This document shows, in pieces, positions 55,433 through 63,694 of a DNA stretch of 64,000 nucleotides. A model generated the notes under the pieces. It made no database searches. It was not told the origin of the DNA and saw only the letters and a program-made list of their open reading frames with translations. How positions within the stretch are numbered: the first letter of the stretch is position 1; every line of letters begins with the position of its first letter. Source of the stretch: a virus. Location of the stretch: positions 1 through 64,000 of the IMG/VR virus record IMGVR_UViG_3300044729_003129. One strand, given 5' to 3'. The position numbers and the translations under genes are program-made.

Positions 55433-56022
55433 GAATTTCCATACTTTTGTGGAAGCCAGACATATGATGAAATTACATACTTTGGGTTAGAGATTGGAGT
55501 TGCACCCTTATGTGGATACATATAATAGGGTGGAAAACAGAGCACATTACCAGCTTCAGGTTTTATTGCAATTTCTGTGCCAATATCAAATAACGTTTCA
55601 CCCCCTTCTGCAACGTCGTTAAGATACCAAAACATTACAACTGCACGTTTACTTGATGGAACATCACAATGATCAGTGTGCCAATCAAAGAGCCCAGTTC
55701 CAGGCTCATAACGTTTTATTCGTGGCGCCTCAAAATCTTGTAGAGGTTCATAACACGGTAAACGATCCTTTAAAATATTACACGTTTTTTCAAGATAGTG
55801 TTTATTGACTGCTCTCATCAACGTCATCATTGGAACCCTAAACTCTTCAAATCCAGGATGATCAAGCATGTTAATCTCTTCAAAATCAAGGATTTTATTT
55901 TTACGATGTACCTTTAAAGGATCATTTTTTGATATTGAATCATATCTCGCAATCAATGCCGCGCACATATCAAGTGGCATCGCGCCTTTTAATAGAAGTA
56001 TATAGTCCGCCAAAGTCTTCAT
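55423..56022 (-). CDS. 2OG-Fe(II) oxygenase, prolyl-4-hydroxylase-like
   Basis: 199 aa. Iron ligands HTDHCD (HxD) and YPHKGA (distal His), with the strand VMFWYLNDVAEGGETLF and a Lys/Arg for 2-oxoglutarate near the C-terminus. P4H-type oxygenases are frequent in T4-like marine phages; the substrate (protein or nucleobase) is unknown. Starts directly after uvsX. Confidence 0.82.
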   Translation of the reverse strand: MKTLADYILLLKGAMPLDMCAALIARYDSISKNDPLKVHRKNKILDFEEINMLDHPGFEEFRVPMMTLMRAVNKHYLEKTCNILKDRLPCYEPLQDFEAPRIKRYEPGTGLFDWHTDHCDVPSSKRAVVMFWYLNDVAEGGETLFDIGTEIAIKPEAGNVLCFPPYYMYPHKGATPISNPKYVISSYVWLPQKYGNSCD

Positions 56023-56023
56023 A

Positions 56024-57088
56024 TCAGACTTCTTCGTCTTCTACAATTGGGTCTGAATCGCCATCAATCATGTCTCGCAGACCAATTGTATACTTTTGTT
56101 TGATATGTGAGGCAAATGTTGTCTTTGTAAAGATAGTCTCCCAAAATTCTTTTGTCAGCGTTTGTGCTGCGCGAAGGTTTCCTGTAAGTTCAGTTTTTGT
56201 CGCTGGATCGTATGCAGTATACCAGCCATTTTTAGGCTTGACTACGAAACCGCCTTCAAGCGCAATATCAAGCAACCCACTCCATTTTTGAACTCCACCT
56301 TCCCAACTAACGCTGATTGGAATCTTGCTCTTTTCTTTTACAAATCGAGACTTTTCAACATTGATGATAAAGTGATAACCTTGGATTTCAGTGCCATCTT
56401 TATCTTGCTGACGACCAATAATCCAAACATTGTCAGCGCTATACATAATTCCTGTTCCACCGCTCACCACAGCCTTGCTAAACATTTCTTGAGTCTGATA
56501 GGTATGATTGATTGCAAGAAGTGGAATGTTTTTCATTGTCAGGTAGGGGGTTATCATACGAAACAATCCTTTAAGAGCTTTAGCGCGAGTCATATCGGCA
56601 ACACTCTTTTCATTCATCGCATCTTCCAATTCCTTCTTACTTGCAAGATTACCAACACTGTCAATAACAATAATTACTTTATCTTTGCGATCCATCTGCT
56701 CAAGTTGATTAACAATATCAAACTTAAGTTCTTCAATGTTTTTAATTGGAATATGCAGCACTCGCGAAGTGTCAATTCCAAAGCTTTCAAAGTATTGCTG
56801 AGGAGAACCAAATTCGCTGTCATAAAACATAAGGCACGCGTCGGTATGTTTTTTAAGGTATGCACCTGCCATAAGCAATGCAAAGCTCGTCTTAAAGTGC
56901 TTTGATGGGCCGGCAAGTACAGTAAGACCACTCGTCAGACCACCATCAATACTGCCACTTAGAGCAACGTTGACCATTGGCACAGATGTAGATGTAACGT
57001 CTTTTTCAGAATAAAAGTCGCTGTCAGCAAGGACATCAGCTTCTTTAATTCTGCAATTCTTTTTTAATTTTTCAAGTACAGATGACAT
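56024..57088 (-). CDS. uvsX: UvsX/RecA-like recombinase
   Basis: 354 aa. Walker A AGPSKHFKTS, CLMFYDSEFGSPQQYFESFG, Walker B VIIVIDSVGNLASKKELEDA, LLAINHTYQTQEMFSKAVVS, GGTGIMYSADNVWIIGRQQD, and a C-terminal acidic tail VEDEEV. T4 UvsX-type strand-exchange protein. Not interrupted by an intein. Leader carries AAGGAAA, a plausible Shine-Dalgarno. Confidence 0.92.
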   Translation of the reverse strand: MSSVLEKLKKNCRIKEADVLADSDFYSEKDVTSTSVPMVNVALSGSIDGGLTSGLTVLAGPSKHFKTSFALLMAGAYLKKHTDACLMFYDSEFGSPQQYFESFGIDTSRVLHIPIKNIEELKFDIVNQLEQMDRKDKVIIVIDSVGNLASKKELEDAMNEKSVADMTRAKALKGLFRMITPYLTMKNIPLLAINHTYQTQEMFSKAVVSGGTGIMYSADNVWIIGRQQDKDGTEIQGYHFIINVEKSRFVKEKSKIPISVSWEGGVQKWSGLLDIALEGGFVVKPKNGWYTAYDPATKTELTGNLRAAQTLTKEFWETIFTKTTFASHIKQKYTIGLRDMIDGDSDPIVEDEEV

Positions 57089-57109
57089 AGTTTATTTTTC
57101 CTTTGATAT

Positions 57110-57138
57110 ATTATATATTGTTTTTGTGTAAAGTAAAC
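57110..57138 (-). promoter_or_regulatory. early promoter of uvsX
   Basis: GTTTAC-N17-TATAAT. Confidence 0.75.
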
Positions 57139-57144
57139 AAGAAA

Positions 57145-58173
57145 TTATGCATTTAGTACTGCATTTAATTCTTGACGTGTGACTTCTTTATTGAGCGGAT
57201 GATTGCGATAAATCGCTTCTCGTTGCGCGATAGCAATTTCAGTCAATTTAGAGTCTGATAGAGTCGCGATGTCAGATGCTCGAATGTTTGCAAGGCTCTC
57301 GTCACGATAATACAACATCATTTCTTTAGGTTCACCAATAAGAATTGACTCTACGTCAGCAATTTGTAGAGGTCGTGCTCTCCACCATCCAGATCCGGCG
57401 TGGAAATATCCAGGCATAAGTATGCCCCATTGTGATGCATAGACATTCATCATTTCGCTTTCAACAACTCTGTCTTGGCCATCTTTACGAGAGCCATATT
57501 GCTTTAGAGGCCAATCTGTTGATTCTACTCCCTGTTTTGCCAACCATTTTTTAGTCTTGTCTTGGACTAGTCCAGCAAAATTAAACACTCGCTGTTTTGG
57601 CTCAGGAAAGAGAGCTGGTGTTGCTTGGCGATTTAAGTGATATGGATTTGGGTTGTATCCAAATAGCAATTCTTTTGGCCAGTCTAATAATAGACTTAGG
57701 TCACCACCAGCAAAGGCGGGCATACACATTCTGTTTGTTTTGCTCTTTATCTTTTCAATTGCTTGAAGAAATACATCTGCATGCGTTTTAATATCACTTG
57801 GAATATTAGTATGACTGTCTACAACAAATTTTCTAAATAACTTAGTTGGATCGCTCAGCGAAGTGATTCCAGAGAAAATACTATCGGTTTGCCAATCATC
57901 AAAAGCAAAAATACAATTTGGATGACGTGATATTGCCCAAAGTGCGTTATAGACAAACCCGGCAAACCCGGCAGGGTTGTGTAAAAACACAAACACCTCA
58001 TCATATTCATCTAAACTTTCACCAATAATAGTAGGACGCATATCAACTGTATGACCCATATCACGAAGCACTCGTGGCAAACTATATTGACACATCGCAA
58101 CCTGCAATTGTTGTTGCAGATAAAAGTCATATGTACATTGTGCTTTATTACAACCAGTAATTAGTATTCTCAT
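57145..58173 (-). CDS. GT-B-like glycosyltransferase, candidate DNA glycosyltransferase
   Basis: 342 aa. Rossmann-like start MRILITGCNKAQ, LPRVLRDMGHTVDMRP, EYDEVFVFLHNPAGF; second half RVFNFAGLVQDKTKKWLAK and ASQWGILMPGYFHAGSGWWR before ADVESILIGEP, which resembles the nucleotide-sugar site of GT-B enzymes. It lies in the same operon as the dCMP-hydroxymethylase-like gene, so sugar transfer to modified cytosine is a reasonable guess. No close homolog recognised. Confidence 0.5.
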   Translation of the reverse strand: MRILITGCNKAQCTYDFYLQQQLQVAMCQYSLPRVLRDMGHTVDMRPTIIGESLDEYDEVFVFLHNPAGFAGFVYNALWAISRHPNCIFAFDDWQTDSIFSGITSLSDPTKLFRKFVVDSHTNIPSDIKTHADVFLQAIEKIKSKTNRMCMPAFAGGDLSLLLDWPKELLFGYNPNPYHLNRQATPALFPEPKQRVFNFAGLVQDKTKKWLAKQGVESTDWPLKQYGSRKDGQDRVVESEMMNVYASQWGILMPGYFHAGSGWWRARPLQIADVESILIGEPKEMMLYYRDESLANIRASDIATLSDSKLTEIAIAQREAIYRNHPLNKEVTRQELNAVLNA

Positions 58174-58517
58174 GCTTGTGTTTCTTGCTTACGTCTATTT
58201 AAAAAGTCACGATCCGGATCCTGACCATCAATTCCACCACGACACCATGCAACGAGAAAGCTGCCATAGTTAATTAGATCCTTGCCGCTGTCTTCAATAC
58301 TTTCAAAGTTTGGAGTGTAATTTGGATCATTTTCCATGGCTTCAAGAACGCTTGACATACGTAGCACCTTTGCGTGTATAACGTCAAGTATACTCGCTGC
58401 GCCACGTGGATAATAGTCTGCTTGACGAATCCTGCTATGAGGATTTTGATAATCATTCGATTTTTTGAGTTGTAGTTCTGCGCACTCTTCAAGAACTTTT
58501 ATTGATGCTTTTTTCAT
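58170..58517 (-). CDS. DUF1599/Nmad1-like protein
   Basis: 115 aa. LEECAELQLKKSNDYQNPHS, then a helix IHAKVLRMSSVLEAM and DSGKDLINYGSFLVAW: the pattern of the nucleotide-modification-associated/DUF1599 helical family. ATGA overlap with 57145-58173. Consistent with a modified-nucleotide pathway. Confidence 0.65.
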   Translation of the reverse strand: MKKASIKVLEECAELQLKKSNDYQNPHSRIRQADYYPRGAASILDVIHAKVLRMSSVLEAMENDPNYTPNFESIEDSGKDLINYGSFLVAWCRGGIDGQDPDRDFLNRRKQETQA

Positions 58518-58522
58518 GTTTA

Positions 58523-58648
58523 TTAACCTTGGCCGCGAGAAAGTTTCTTATAGTTTTTACTTTGTTTGAGATGTGAAGTCTTGCTTTTAGCATGAATGCC
58601 TTTACGCTTAATTTTCCTTTGTTGTACTTTAATTCCAGTTTGTTTCAT
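58523..58648 (-). CDS. small basic conserved phage protein
   Basis: 41 aa, MKQTGIKVQQRKIKRKGIHA then KSKTSHLKQSKNYKKLSRGQG. Short Lys/Arg-rich proteins ending KNYKKxxRGQG are conserved in T4-like marine phages. Leaderless from the promoter at 58656. Confidence 0.75.
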   Translation of the reverse strand: MKQTGIKVQQRKIKRKGIHAKSKTSHLKQSKNYKKLSRGQG

Positions 58649-58655
58649 ATGTGTT

Positions 58656-58684
58656 ATTATATATGGTTTTCAAATTTTGTAAAT
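58656..58684 (-). promoter_or_regulatory. early promoter
   Basis: ATTTAC-N17-TATAAT, 7 nt before ATG 58648. Confidence 0.7.
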
Positions 58685-58692
58685 ATCAAAGA

Positions 58693-59436
58693 TTAAGATT
58701 TATTATACAAAATATTATAATCTTTTTTAGAAATGTAGAATTCTCCAGTTTTAGAATAATGATCAATCAAATAATATTGATTTTCGTACGCATGTAGACT
58801 GCCGACTTGCCAAATGATATTTCCTGGGACAATCTTATCGGCTTTTTTGGTACCACAATTATAATCATAGACGAGTTTGTCTTGAACATACTTTTGCCAC
58901 GCATAGTCATTACGATAACCTGCCCAAATATCATTGCTGCGCATCTGTACAACAACTTCAAGCATGTCATCGCGAATAAGATACTGAACTGCATTTGTGC
59001 AAATAAAGTCACTCATTCCGTTTACACACCAATTGCTGTGCATAGACGGTCGTGTATAGATCGCAACTGCTCGACGACTGTTTGGTGAGCGAGTCAACTC
59101 CATCAATACATTTTCATATTGACAATAATTTTCTGAACTAAACATCAAATATCCATAGTTGGAATTGATTTTGCCGTCTCGGCTTGAAACGTCTTGCCAA
59201 ATTTTAGGAACAACACCGGGAATGTCTTTTACATAGAGACTTTGCGAAAGATACCATTCCAACTCGCGTTGAATATAGTCATCGTTAATTTCACCAAAGA
59301 TACTTGGTTCATTGGCACAAAAGCTTGCACCAACAAGCTCGAGTGTAGTGACACCACTCTTATCAACTACAAAATTTTTGCTTTTGTATTGACCTACAAA
59401 ATATTGTCGTATTTGCTCTATTGTCATATTAACCAA
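58693..59436 (-). CDS. thymidylate-synthase-fold enzyme, dCMP hydroxymethylase-like
   Basis: 247 aa. FGEINDDYIQRELEWYLSQS, VSSRDGKINSNYGYLMFS, RRAVAIYTRP (phosphate Arg), SDFICTNAVQYLI with the catalytic Cys and nearby Gln, and RSNDIWAGYRNDYAWQKYV. Where thymidylate synthase has N177 (GLPFN), this protein has D (GYRND), as T4 gp42 does (GLPYD), favouring dCMP over dUMP. Predicted product: 5-hydroxymethyl-dCMP, hence modified DNA. May start at the second Met (MTIEQIRQYF). Confidence 0.75.
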   Translation of the reverse strand: MVNMTIEQIRQYFVGQYKSKNFVVDKSGVTTLELVGASFCANEPSIFGEINDDYIQRELEWYLSQSLYVKDIPGVVPKIWQDVSSRDGKINSNYGYLMFSSENYCQYENVLMELTRSPNSRRAVAIYTRPSMHSNWCVNGMSDFICTNAVQYLIRDDMLEVVVQMRSNDIWAGYRNDYAWQKYVQDKLVYDYNCGTKKADKIVPGNIIWQVGSLHAYENQYYLIDHYSKTGEFYISKKDYNILYNKS

Positions 59437-59791
59437 AAATAATTTTGCGAAACGCGACGATTAAACTCAAATGATAGTTGTCTTGCTCTTCAAGAGCTGC
59501 TGTGCGCTCAGAGAGCGCGTCATAATTTTCAGACAACTCGCACTCTATAATTTTATTGACTTGAAGTGGTCGATCATTAGTGATGTATAGATAAACGTCT
59601 GAAACAGCATCTTTGATTGAATGACCATTTTCGATTGAAGACCATGAAATGCTATTAAAACAATCTTGATGTTCAACAAAATCGAGCACCTTTGAAAATA
59701 GTTGATTTTGTAAAACGTCAGTGGTGTGTACATCTGCCTTTGCACAAAACATTGAATAGAGGCGATCTAGAATAGGATGAGTGTCTGTCAT
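59429..59791 (-). CDS. hypothetical protein
   Basis: 120 aa, helical, acidic; not recognised. Overlaps 58693-59436 by 8 nt. A TATAAATC sequence 6 nt before ATG is a late-promoter variant. Confidence 0.65.
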   Translation of the reverse strand: MTDTHPILDRLYSMFCAKADVHTTDVLQNQLFSKVLDFVEHQDCFNSISWSSIENGHSIKDAVSDVYLYITNDRPLQVNKIIECELSENYDALSERTAALEEQDNYHLSLIVAFRKIIFG

Positions 59792-59812
59792 ATAGTGATT
59801 TATAAGAGAAAG

Positions 59813-59852
59813 ATCCCAGACAGCAATTTAAAATTACCATCTGGGATTTTTA
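59813..59852. terminator. intrinsic terminator
   Basis: ATCCCAGA / TCTGGGAT stem with T run on plus (TTTTTT) and TCTTTCTC on minus; closes the 59870 gene. Confidence 0.65.
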
Positions 59853-59869
59853 AGAAGCGTCAAATTATA

Positions 59870-60304
59870 TCAGAGACGCTTTACTTTACGTGGTTTTTTG
59901 GCTTTAACTGGCGCTGGAGACTCAAACTCTTCAGCAATCTCTTGAGGAGATGCGATCCAACAAAAGACTTCTCCACCTTCGCTTGAAGAAGGAATCTCAT
60001 CATTTGCCTTTTCAACAACCTCTGGCACGACTTCAGCAGCAACTTTTTTTGCAGCACCTGGTTTACGACCACGCTTCTTTGGACCAGCCTTCATTGCTGC
60101 TGCAATAACCTCAGCGGGAGGCATTTGCGGCAAATAGCGACTATAACCAATCGACTTGTCTTTGCCAAGGAAGGTTTGGCCAATTTCACGACAAGTAAGA
60201 CCAAAGGTCTTACCGACTTCATAAACTTCCTTGGCAGTAAAGCCAGCGGAAGCATTGGGACGAGAATTAAACTCGTCAATCATTTCTTTTACACGCGTTA
60301 GCAT
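59870..60304 (-). CDS. AT-hook-containing DNA-binding protein
   Basis: 144 aa. N-terminal helical domain (FTAKEVYEVGKTFGLTCREI, possible HTH) followed by KKRGRKPGAAKK, an AT-hook-like motif, then an acidic linker and a basic C-terminus (KAKKPRKVKRL). Early promoter upstream. Could be a nucleoid or transcription factor. Confidence 0.65.
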   Translation of the reverse strand: MLTRVKEMIDEFNSRPNASAGFTAKEVYEVGKTFGLTCREIGQTFLGKDKSIGYSRYLPQMPPAEVIAAAMKAGPKKRGRKPGAAKKVAAEVVPEVVEKANDEIPSSSEGGEVFCWIASPQEIAEEFESPAPVKAKKPRKVKRL

Positions 60305-60334
60305 ATGTTTGTTTTGTTTTGTTGTTAGGAGACT

Positions 60335-60364
60335 ATTATAACTTAAAATTTAGAAGATGTACAC
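60335..60364 (-). promoter_or_regulatory. early promoter
   Basis: GTGTAC-N18-TATAAT, without the upstream hairpin module. Confidence 0.75.
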
Positions 60365-60412
60365 AACTTTTTACATTAAATTGCATTGAGAGCATATTGT
60401 CCAAGACTTCTT

Positions 60413-60589
60413 CTAGTATTGTTCGTTGTGTCGCTTGGTGATGTTAAGAAGATTATCACGAAGGTGCATACGATCAGCGCTATGCTTGTCGTAATCGATG
60501 AAGTTGATTGCGGCATGACCGAGCGTCATGAGCTCGTCAACAGTCTTCATCAGCTTCTCAATAGTTTGTTCGACGGTGTCTGTTTGCAT
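60413..60589 (-). CDS. small helical protein
   Basis: 58 aa, MQTDTVEQTIEKLMKTVDEL then INFIDYDKHSADRMHLRDNL. Preceded by the GGAAATCTAATACAATAAG linker shared by other small genes. Unknown function. Confidence 0.6.
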   Translation of the reverse strand: MQTDTVEQTIEKLMKTVDELMTLGHAAINFIDYDKHSADRMHLRDNLLNITKRHNEQY

Positions 60590-60623
60590 ATCTTATTGTA
60601 TTAGATTTCCATATGTTTATTGA

Positions 60624-60881
60624 TTAAGCTTCATCTTCGTCTTCTTCACCTTCAAAGGTAGGATCATTGTAGCGCATATCGTTGAGGACATTGATAATGT
60701 CTTCGCACATCTCTTTGAGGCTGTCGTATGCTTCTGCCTCTTGACGAGAGCTCAGAGCCTTGCGATAATCATCAGGCGATATTCCATCATCTTGAGCTTC
60801 TTGTAGATCGCGATAGACTTGATTCATAGCATGAACTGTATTTTCGAACATGCAATAACTCATATTAGGGTAGTTTGACAT
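60624..60881 (-). CDS. conserved small acidic phage protein
   Basis: 85 aa, MSNYPNMSYCMFENTVHAMN then EDIINVLNDMRYNDPTF and an acidic tail. The YPNMSYCMFENT start is conserved in T4-like marine phages. Function unknown. Confidence 0.7.
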   Translation of the reverse strand: MSNYPNMSYCMFENTVHAMNQVYRDLQEAQDDGISPDDYRKALSSRQEAEAYDSLKEMCEDIINVLNDMRYNDPTFEGEEDEDEA

Positions 60882-60924
60882 AGTGGTTTAGTTATTGGTT
60901 GATGTCTTATTGTATTGGTGTTCC

Positions 60925-61113
60925 TTACTTAGAGCCAATCTCGACAAACACCTTACCTTTAAGAGCAGGTACAACATTGATGTCGTCATCGATGTGCAGA
61001 TCGATCCATTCTGCACTAGTTTCCCAAAGACCTTCACTTACGCTAAGGCATTTAACGATAGCTTCTTGAGGAAGAGTTTGAAGATGGGTGATGAGTTGTG
61101 CTACGGTGGTCAT
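60925..61113 (-). CDS. hypothetical protein, paralog family C
   Basis: 62 aa from MTTVAQLITHLQTLPQEAIV; the longer frame only reads the promoter module. Similar layout to 22919-23119, which also follows a module copy. Leader AAGCACAACCAACCACAAC. Confidence 0.65.
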   Translation of the reverse strand: MTTVAQLITHLQTLPQEAIVKCLSVSEGLWETSAEWIDLHIDDDINVVPALKGKVFVEIGSK

Positions 61114-61140
61114 GTTGTGGTTGGTTGTGCTTACATGGTT

Positions 61141-61170
61141 ATTATAGCATAAAACCCACGGAAAGTACAC
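61141..61170 (-). promoter_or_regulatory. early promoter, repeated module copy 5
   Basis: GTGTAC-N18-TATAAT; the upstream hairpin is slightly diverged (CTTTTTTCATAAAAATG). Confidence 0.75.
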
Positions 61171-61317
61171 AACTTTTTTCATAAAAATGCACTTTTTTTC
61201 ACTTTTTTAGGCCCTGGAACAGATTTTTGCCTAATTTTAGCCCTTGGGAGGCCTGGGACAGGGATAGTGTAGTACAAATGACCACACTATCCCCAAACCT
61301 GTTTGCTGAGTGTATTT

Positions 61318-61731
61318 TTACTTCAGAATATAAACATCCATCCAGGCAGGAGTGGACTTTACAAGCTGAGTGTATGATGATCTTGGAACGTAGATATCAA
61401 AGACATATCCACGACCACGAGCAGCACTTTTGCGAGTAACGGCCGAACCACGGTCTTGGACGACGAAACTCCCATTTCCTACTTTTCCTTTCAAACCGGG
61501 AATGAATATTCTCGTTCCCATCTTGAAATCGGGGTGAGCAGCAACTGTCACACCGCTTTTTGCAGTTTTGGTTTTAGGACACGCGACCCTACTCCACCAC
61601 GGAGATTCGGGATAGTAGTATGTAATGCGTGCCTTTATTTTTGTAGCATTCTTAGGCGTTGCATATGTTGAATGCGCGTGACTAAGAAGCAATAATGAGG
61701 TTATAATTGTATAAACAAGTTTTTTCATCAT
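61318..61731 (-). CDS. exported 3D-domain protein
   Basis: 137 aa. Sec signal peptide (MMKKLVYTIITSLLLLSHAH...TYA). Mature part KIKARITYYYPESPWWSRVA, VTVAAHPDFKMGTRIFIPGL, SFVVQDRGSAV, FDIYVP has the DRG/D...D pattern of 3D (MltA-like double-psi barrel) domains. Possibly a lytic transglycosylase-type cell-wall enzyme acting from the periplasm. Confidence 0.75.
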   Translation of the reverse strand: MMKKLVYTIITSLLLLSHAHSTYATPKNATKIKARITYYYPESPWWSRVACPKTKTAKSGVTVAAHPDFKMGTRIFIPGLKGKVGNGSFVVQDRGSAVTRKSAARGRGYVFDIYVPRSSYTQLVKSTPAWMDVYILK

Positions 61732-61825
61732 TATTTTGTTTCCTTTCTATCTTTAGTATTATTTGTCCTCAGCAAACAAGGAGAAGTAATACTCTCCTCA
61801 GTTTCATAATGTGCTTATGAAAGTT

Positions 61826-62425
61826 TTAACTACAAATTTTTTCGTGCCTTTTGCGAAGCTTGTCACTATAGTTATTTGGGTCTAAGTAAAAATCTAAAGA
61901 GTCTAGTTTTGTCGACGCTAACTCTCTCGATGACTTAGAATATGGTGATCGACTATTTTTAGTCCATGATCTTAATTTTTCAACAGTGTGATAAAAGAAT
62001 AGATAGCAGTTTGCACCGCGGGTGTAGGCATCAACATCAATATCAAGTTTATATTTTTTGATAGTTTGAAGTGCAATACACTCGCAATGCCATTCCAATT
62101 CTATTGCATCCTTTACTGCTTGTGAAACAACTTTCTTAGAATAGCGTTTACCGTCAAGCCAACTAAATAAGATATCGCATCCTTTTACCTTTGAGCTGAA
62201 AAATTTACGGTGATGCTTCCATTGTAAGTAATGAGAATATTCATGCACAAATATTTCAAATGCACAGTCGCGTTTCATTGCGACTACAAATTCTTTTTGA
62301 TTTTTACTATCATCAAACCACCCGCCATACTTTCCGTCTATGGCTTTTGTCATAATAAGCTTTAGTGAAAAGCCGTCATCAAGCAATTCATTTACTGCTT
62401 TTGCTATAAAGGTATTTTTTTCCAT
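61826..62425 (-). CDS. HExxH zinc metallopeptidase-like protein
   Basis: 199 aa. FEIFVHEYSHYLQWKHHRKF has the HExxH site; AIELEWHCECIALQTI may give the third ligand. No signal peptide. Substrate unknown. Confidence 0.65.
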   Translation of the reverse strand: MEKNTFIAKAVNELLDDGFSLKLIMTKAIDGKYGGWFDDSKNQKEFVVAMKRDCAFEIFVHEYSHYLQWKHHRKFFSSKVKGCDILFSWLDGKRYSKKVVSQAVKDAIELEWHCECIALQTIKKYKLDIDVDAYTRGANCYLFFYHTVEKLRSWTKNSRSPYSKSSRELASTKLDSLDFYLDPNNYSDKLRKRHEKICS

Positions 62426-62429
62426 GGCG

Positions 62430-63158
62430 TTAAATTTCTTCGTCTACTGGTTTATAACCTTCTTTCTGCGCTTCTTCATCACACAATGTAGCATACCACG
62501 ATCCACGCTTGCATAGTTGTCCACGCTTTCCTGTATCTTGACAAGTGAGTGAAGAAAGATGTTCGGCATAACGAACCATACCTTTTACAACATCATTGCC
62601 ACCATCATAATAAACACGTAGAGTGCCAAACTTTTCTTTGTATTGAGCTATCGTTACAGAAGGTGGAGAGACTCCAATATAAAGATCTAGACGATTAAAA
62701 AGAATTTTATCAATCGTACTTACAATATTACGAATACGTGCAGCAAAAGTTTTGTTAATTTTCTCTCTCTCTTCATTGCTTGGAGAAGCAAACTTTGCAC
62801 CTTTAGGCAGTCGCTTTTCAAAATCTCTATATGGATTGAACTTTCTATAAATTGGATCTCTTACATATTTCCAATATAGTTGACGAAACTTTAGACGAAG
62901 CCTTTGCTTAGGGTTAATTTCAGTATGCTTATGATTAGACACATAGTCATCAATACAACCAAACAATGAATCTACAATATCTCTCCAACCATCTGGACAG
63001 TCATTCCAGCAACGTTGACTTTGTGGAAGTAGATGACCATCTTCATCTCGTGGAAAAAGCTTTGGATATTTGCCAAACAAATATGCTTCAAAATTGTCGT
63101 CTTCTTCTATAGCTTCCATAATTTTATCGTTTAATTCTTCTACTGATTTATATTTCAT
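62430..63158 (-). CDS. conserved phage protein
   Basis: 242 aa. CWNDCPDGWRDIVDSLFGCI and, near the C-terminus, QYKEKFGTLRVYYDGGNDVV, MVRYAEHLSSLTCQDTGKRG, GSWYATLCDE form a known phage family that ends in a Cys pair reminiscent of a zinc site. Function unknown. ATGA overlap with the upstream gene. Confidence 0.7.
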   Translation of the reverse strand: MKYKSVEELNDKIMEAIEEDDNFEAYLFGKYPKLFPRDEDGHLLPQSQRCWNDCPDGWRDIVDSLFGCIDDYVSNHKHTEINPKQRLRLKFRQLYWKYVRDPIYRKFNPYRDFEKRLPKGAKFASPSNEEREKINKTFAARIRNIVSTIDKILFNRLDLYIGVSPPSVTIAQYKEKFGTLRVYYDGGNDVVKGMVRYAEHLSSLTCQDTGKRGQLCKRGSWYATLCDEEAQKEGYKPVDEEI

Positions 63159-63694
63159 AACTTATGAGTTTCACACGGTCCATCATTACTTCCGTGACTT
63201 GCCAAAGCGTCACACTCTGGACAACTTTGACTGTCTGTCGTTTGTTTTTCTTTTACGGCGGAGAGGGCTTCGCTGGCTAACATGTCAGCTTCGGCACTCA
63301 CACGACCATCTAACCTATAATCTGCCATTACAATCCGCAAAGCCTCCGCCAGCCTGTCGCGTTGCCCTAAAACAGTGTGATAAAGATCAGTGTTTTTTCT
63401 CCATCGTTCAGCTTCAGCAATCCAAAGGTCGCGCTCGCGTTTAACTCGCGCAAAAACTTCCCACGGCGGTTCTAATTTACCATCCGCACGATCCTTTGCT
63501 GGAATTGGATCGCATTCTAAAGCTACAGAAACTACCTTTGCATACATACTCTCTAGTGTTTCTGTTTTTAATTCTTCAAGAGACGATTCATAAACAGGAG
63601 TCGCTCCAAAAACCTTTAAGCATAGTTGCTCAATCGCTTCTGTTTTGGATTTAAAACGAATGCCATAGTTGTTGTCTGCAAAGTAGTTTTTCAT
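63155..63694 (-). CDS. hypothetical protein
   Basis: 179 aa from MKNYFADNNYG; this start overlaps the stop of the next upstream gene by ATGA. Contains a coiled-coil RDLWIAEAERWRKN and C-terminal CPECDALASHGSNDGPCE (CxxC...C). Related in layout to the coiled-coil proteins at 3093 and 4581. Confidence 0.65.
   Translation of the reverse strand: MKNYFADNNYGIRFKSKTEAIEQLCLKVFGATPVYESSLEELKTETLESMYAKVVSVALECDPIPAKDRADGKLEPPWEVFARVKRERDLWIAEAERWRKNTDLYHTVLGQRDRLAEALRIVMADYRLDGRVSAEADMLASEALSAVKEKQTTDSQSCPECDALASHGSNDGPCETHKL

Noticed and set aside
56024-57088. Intein in uvsX
   Set aside because: Walker A and B regions are continuous and no HN-Cys/Ser/Thr junction is present.
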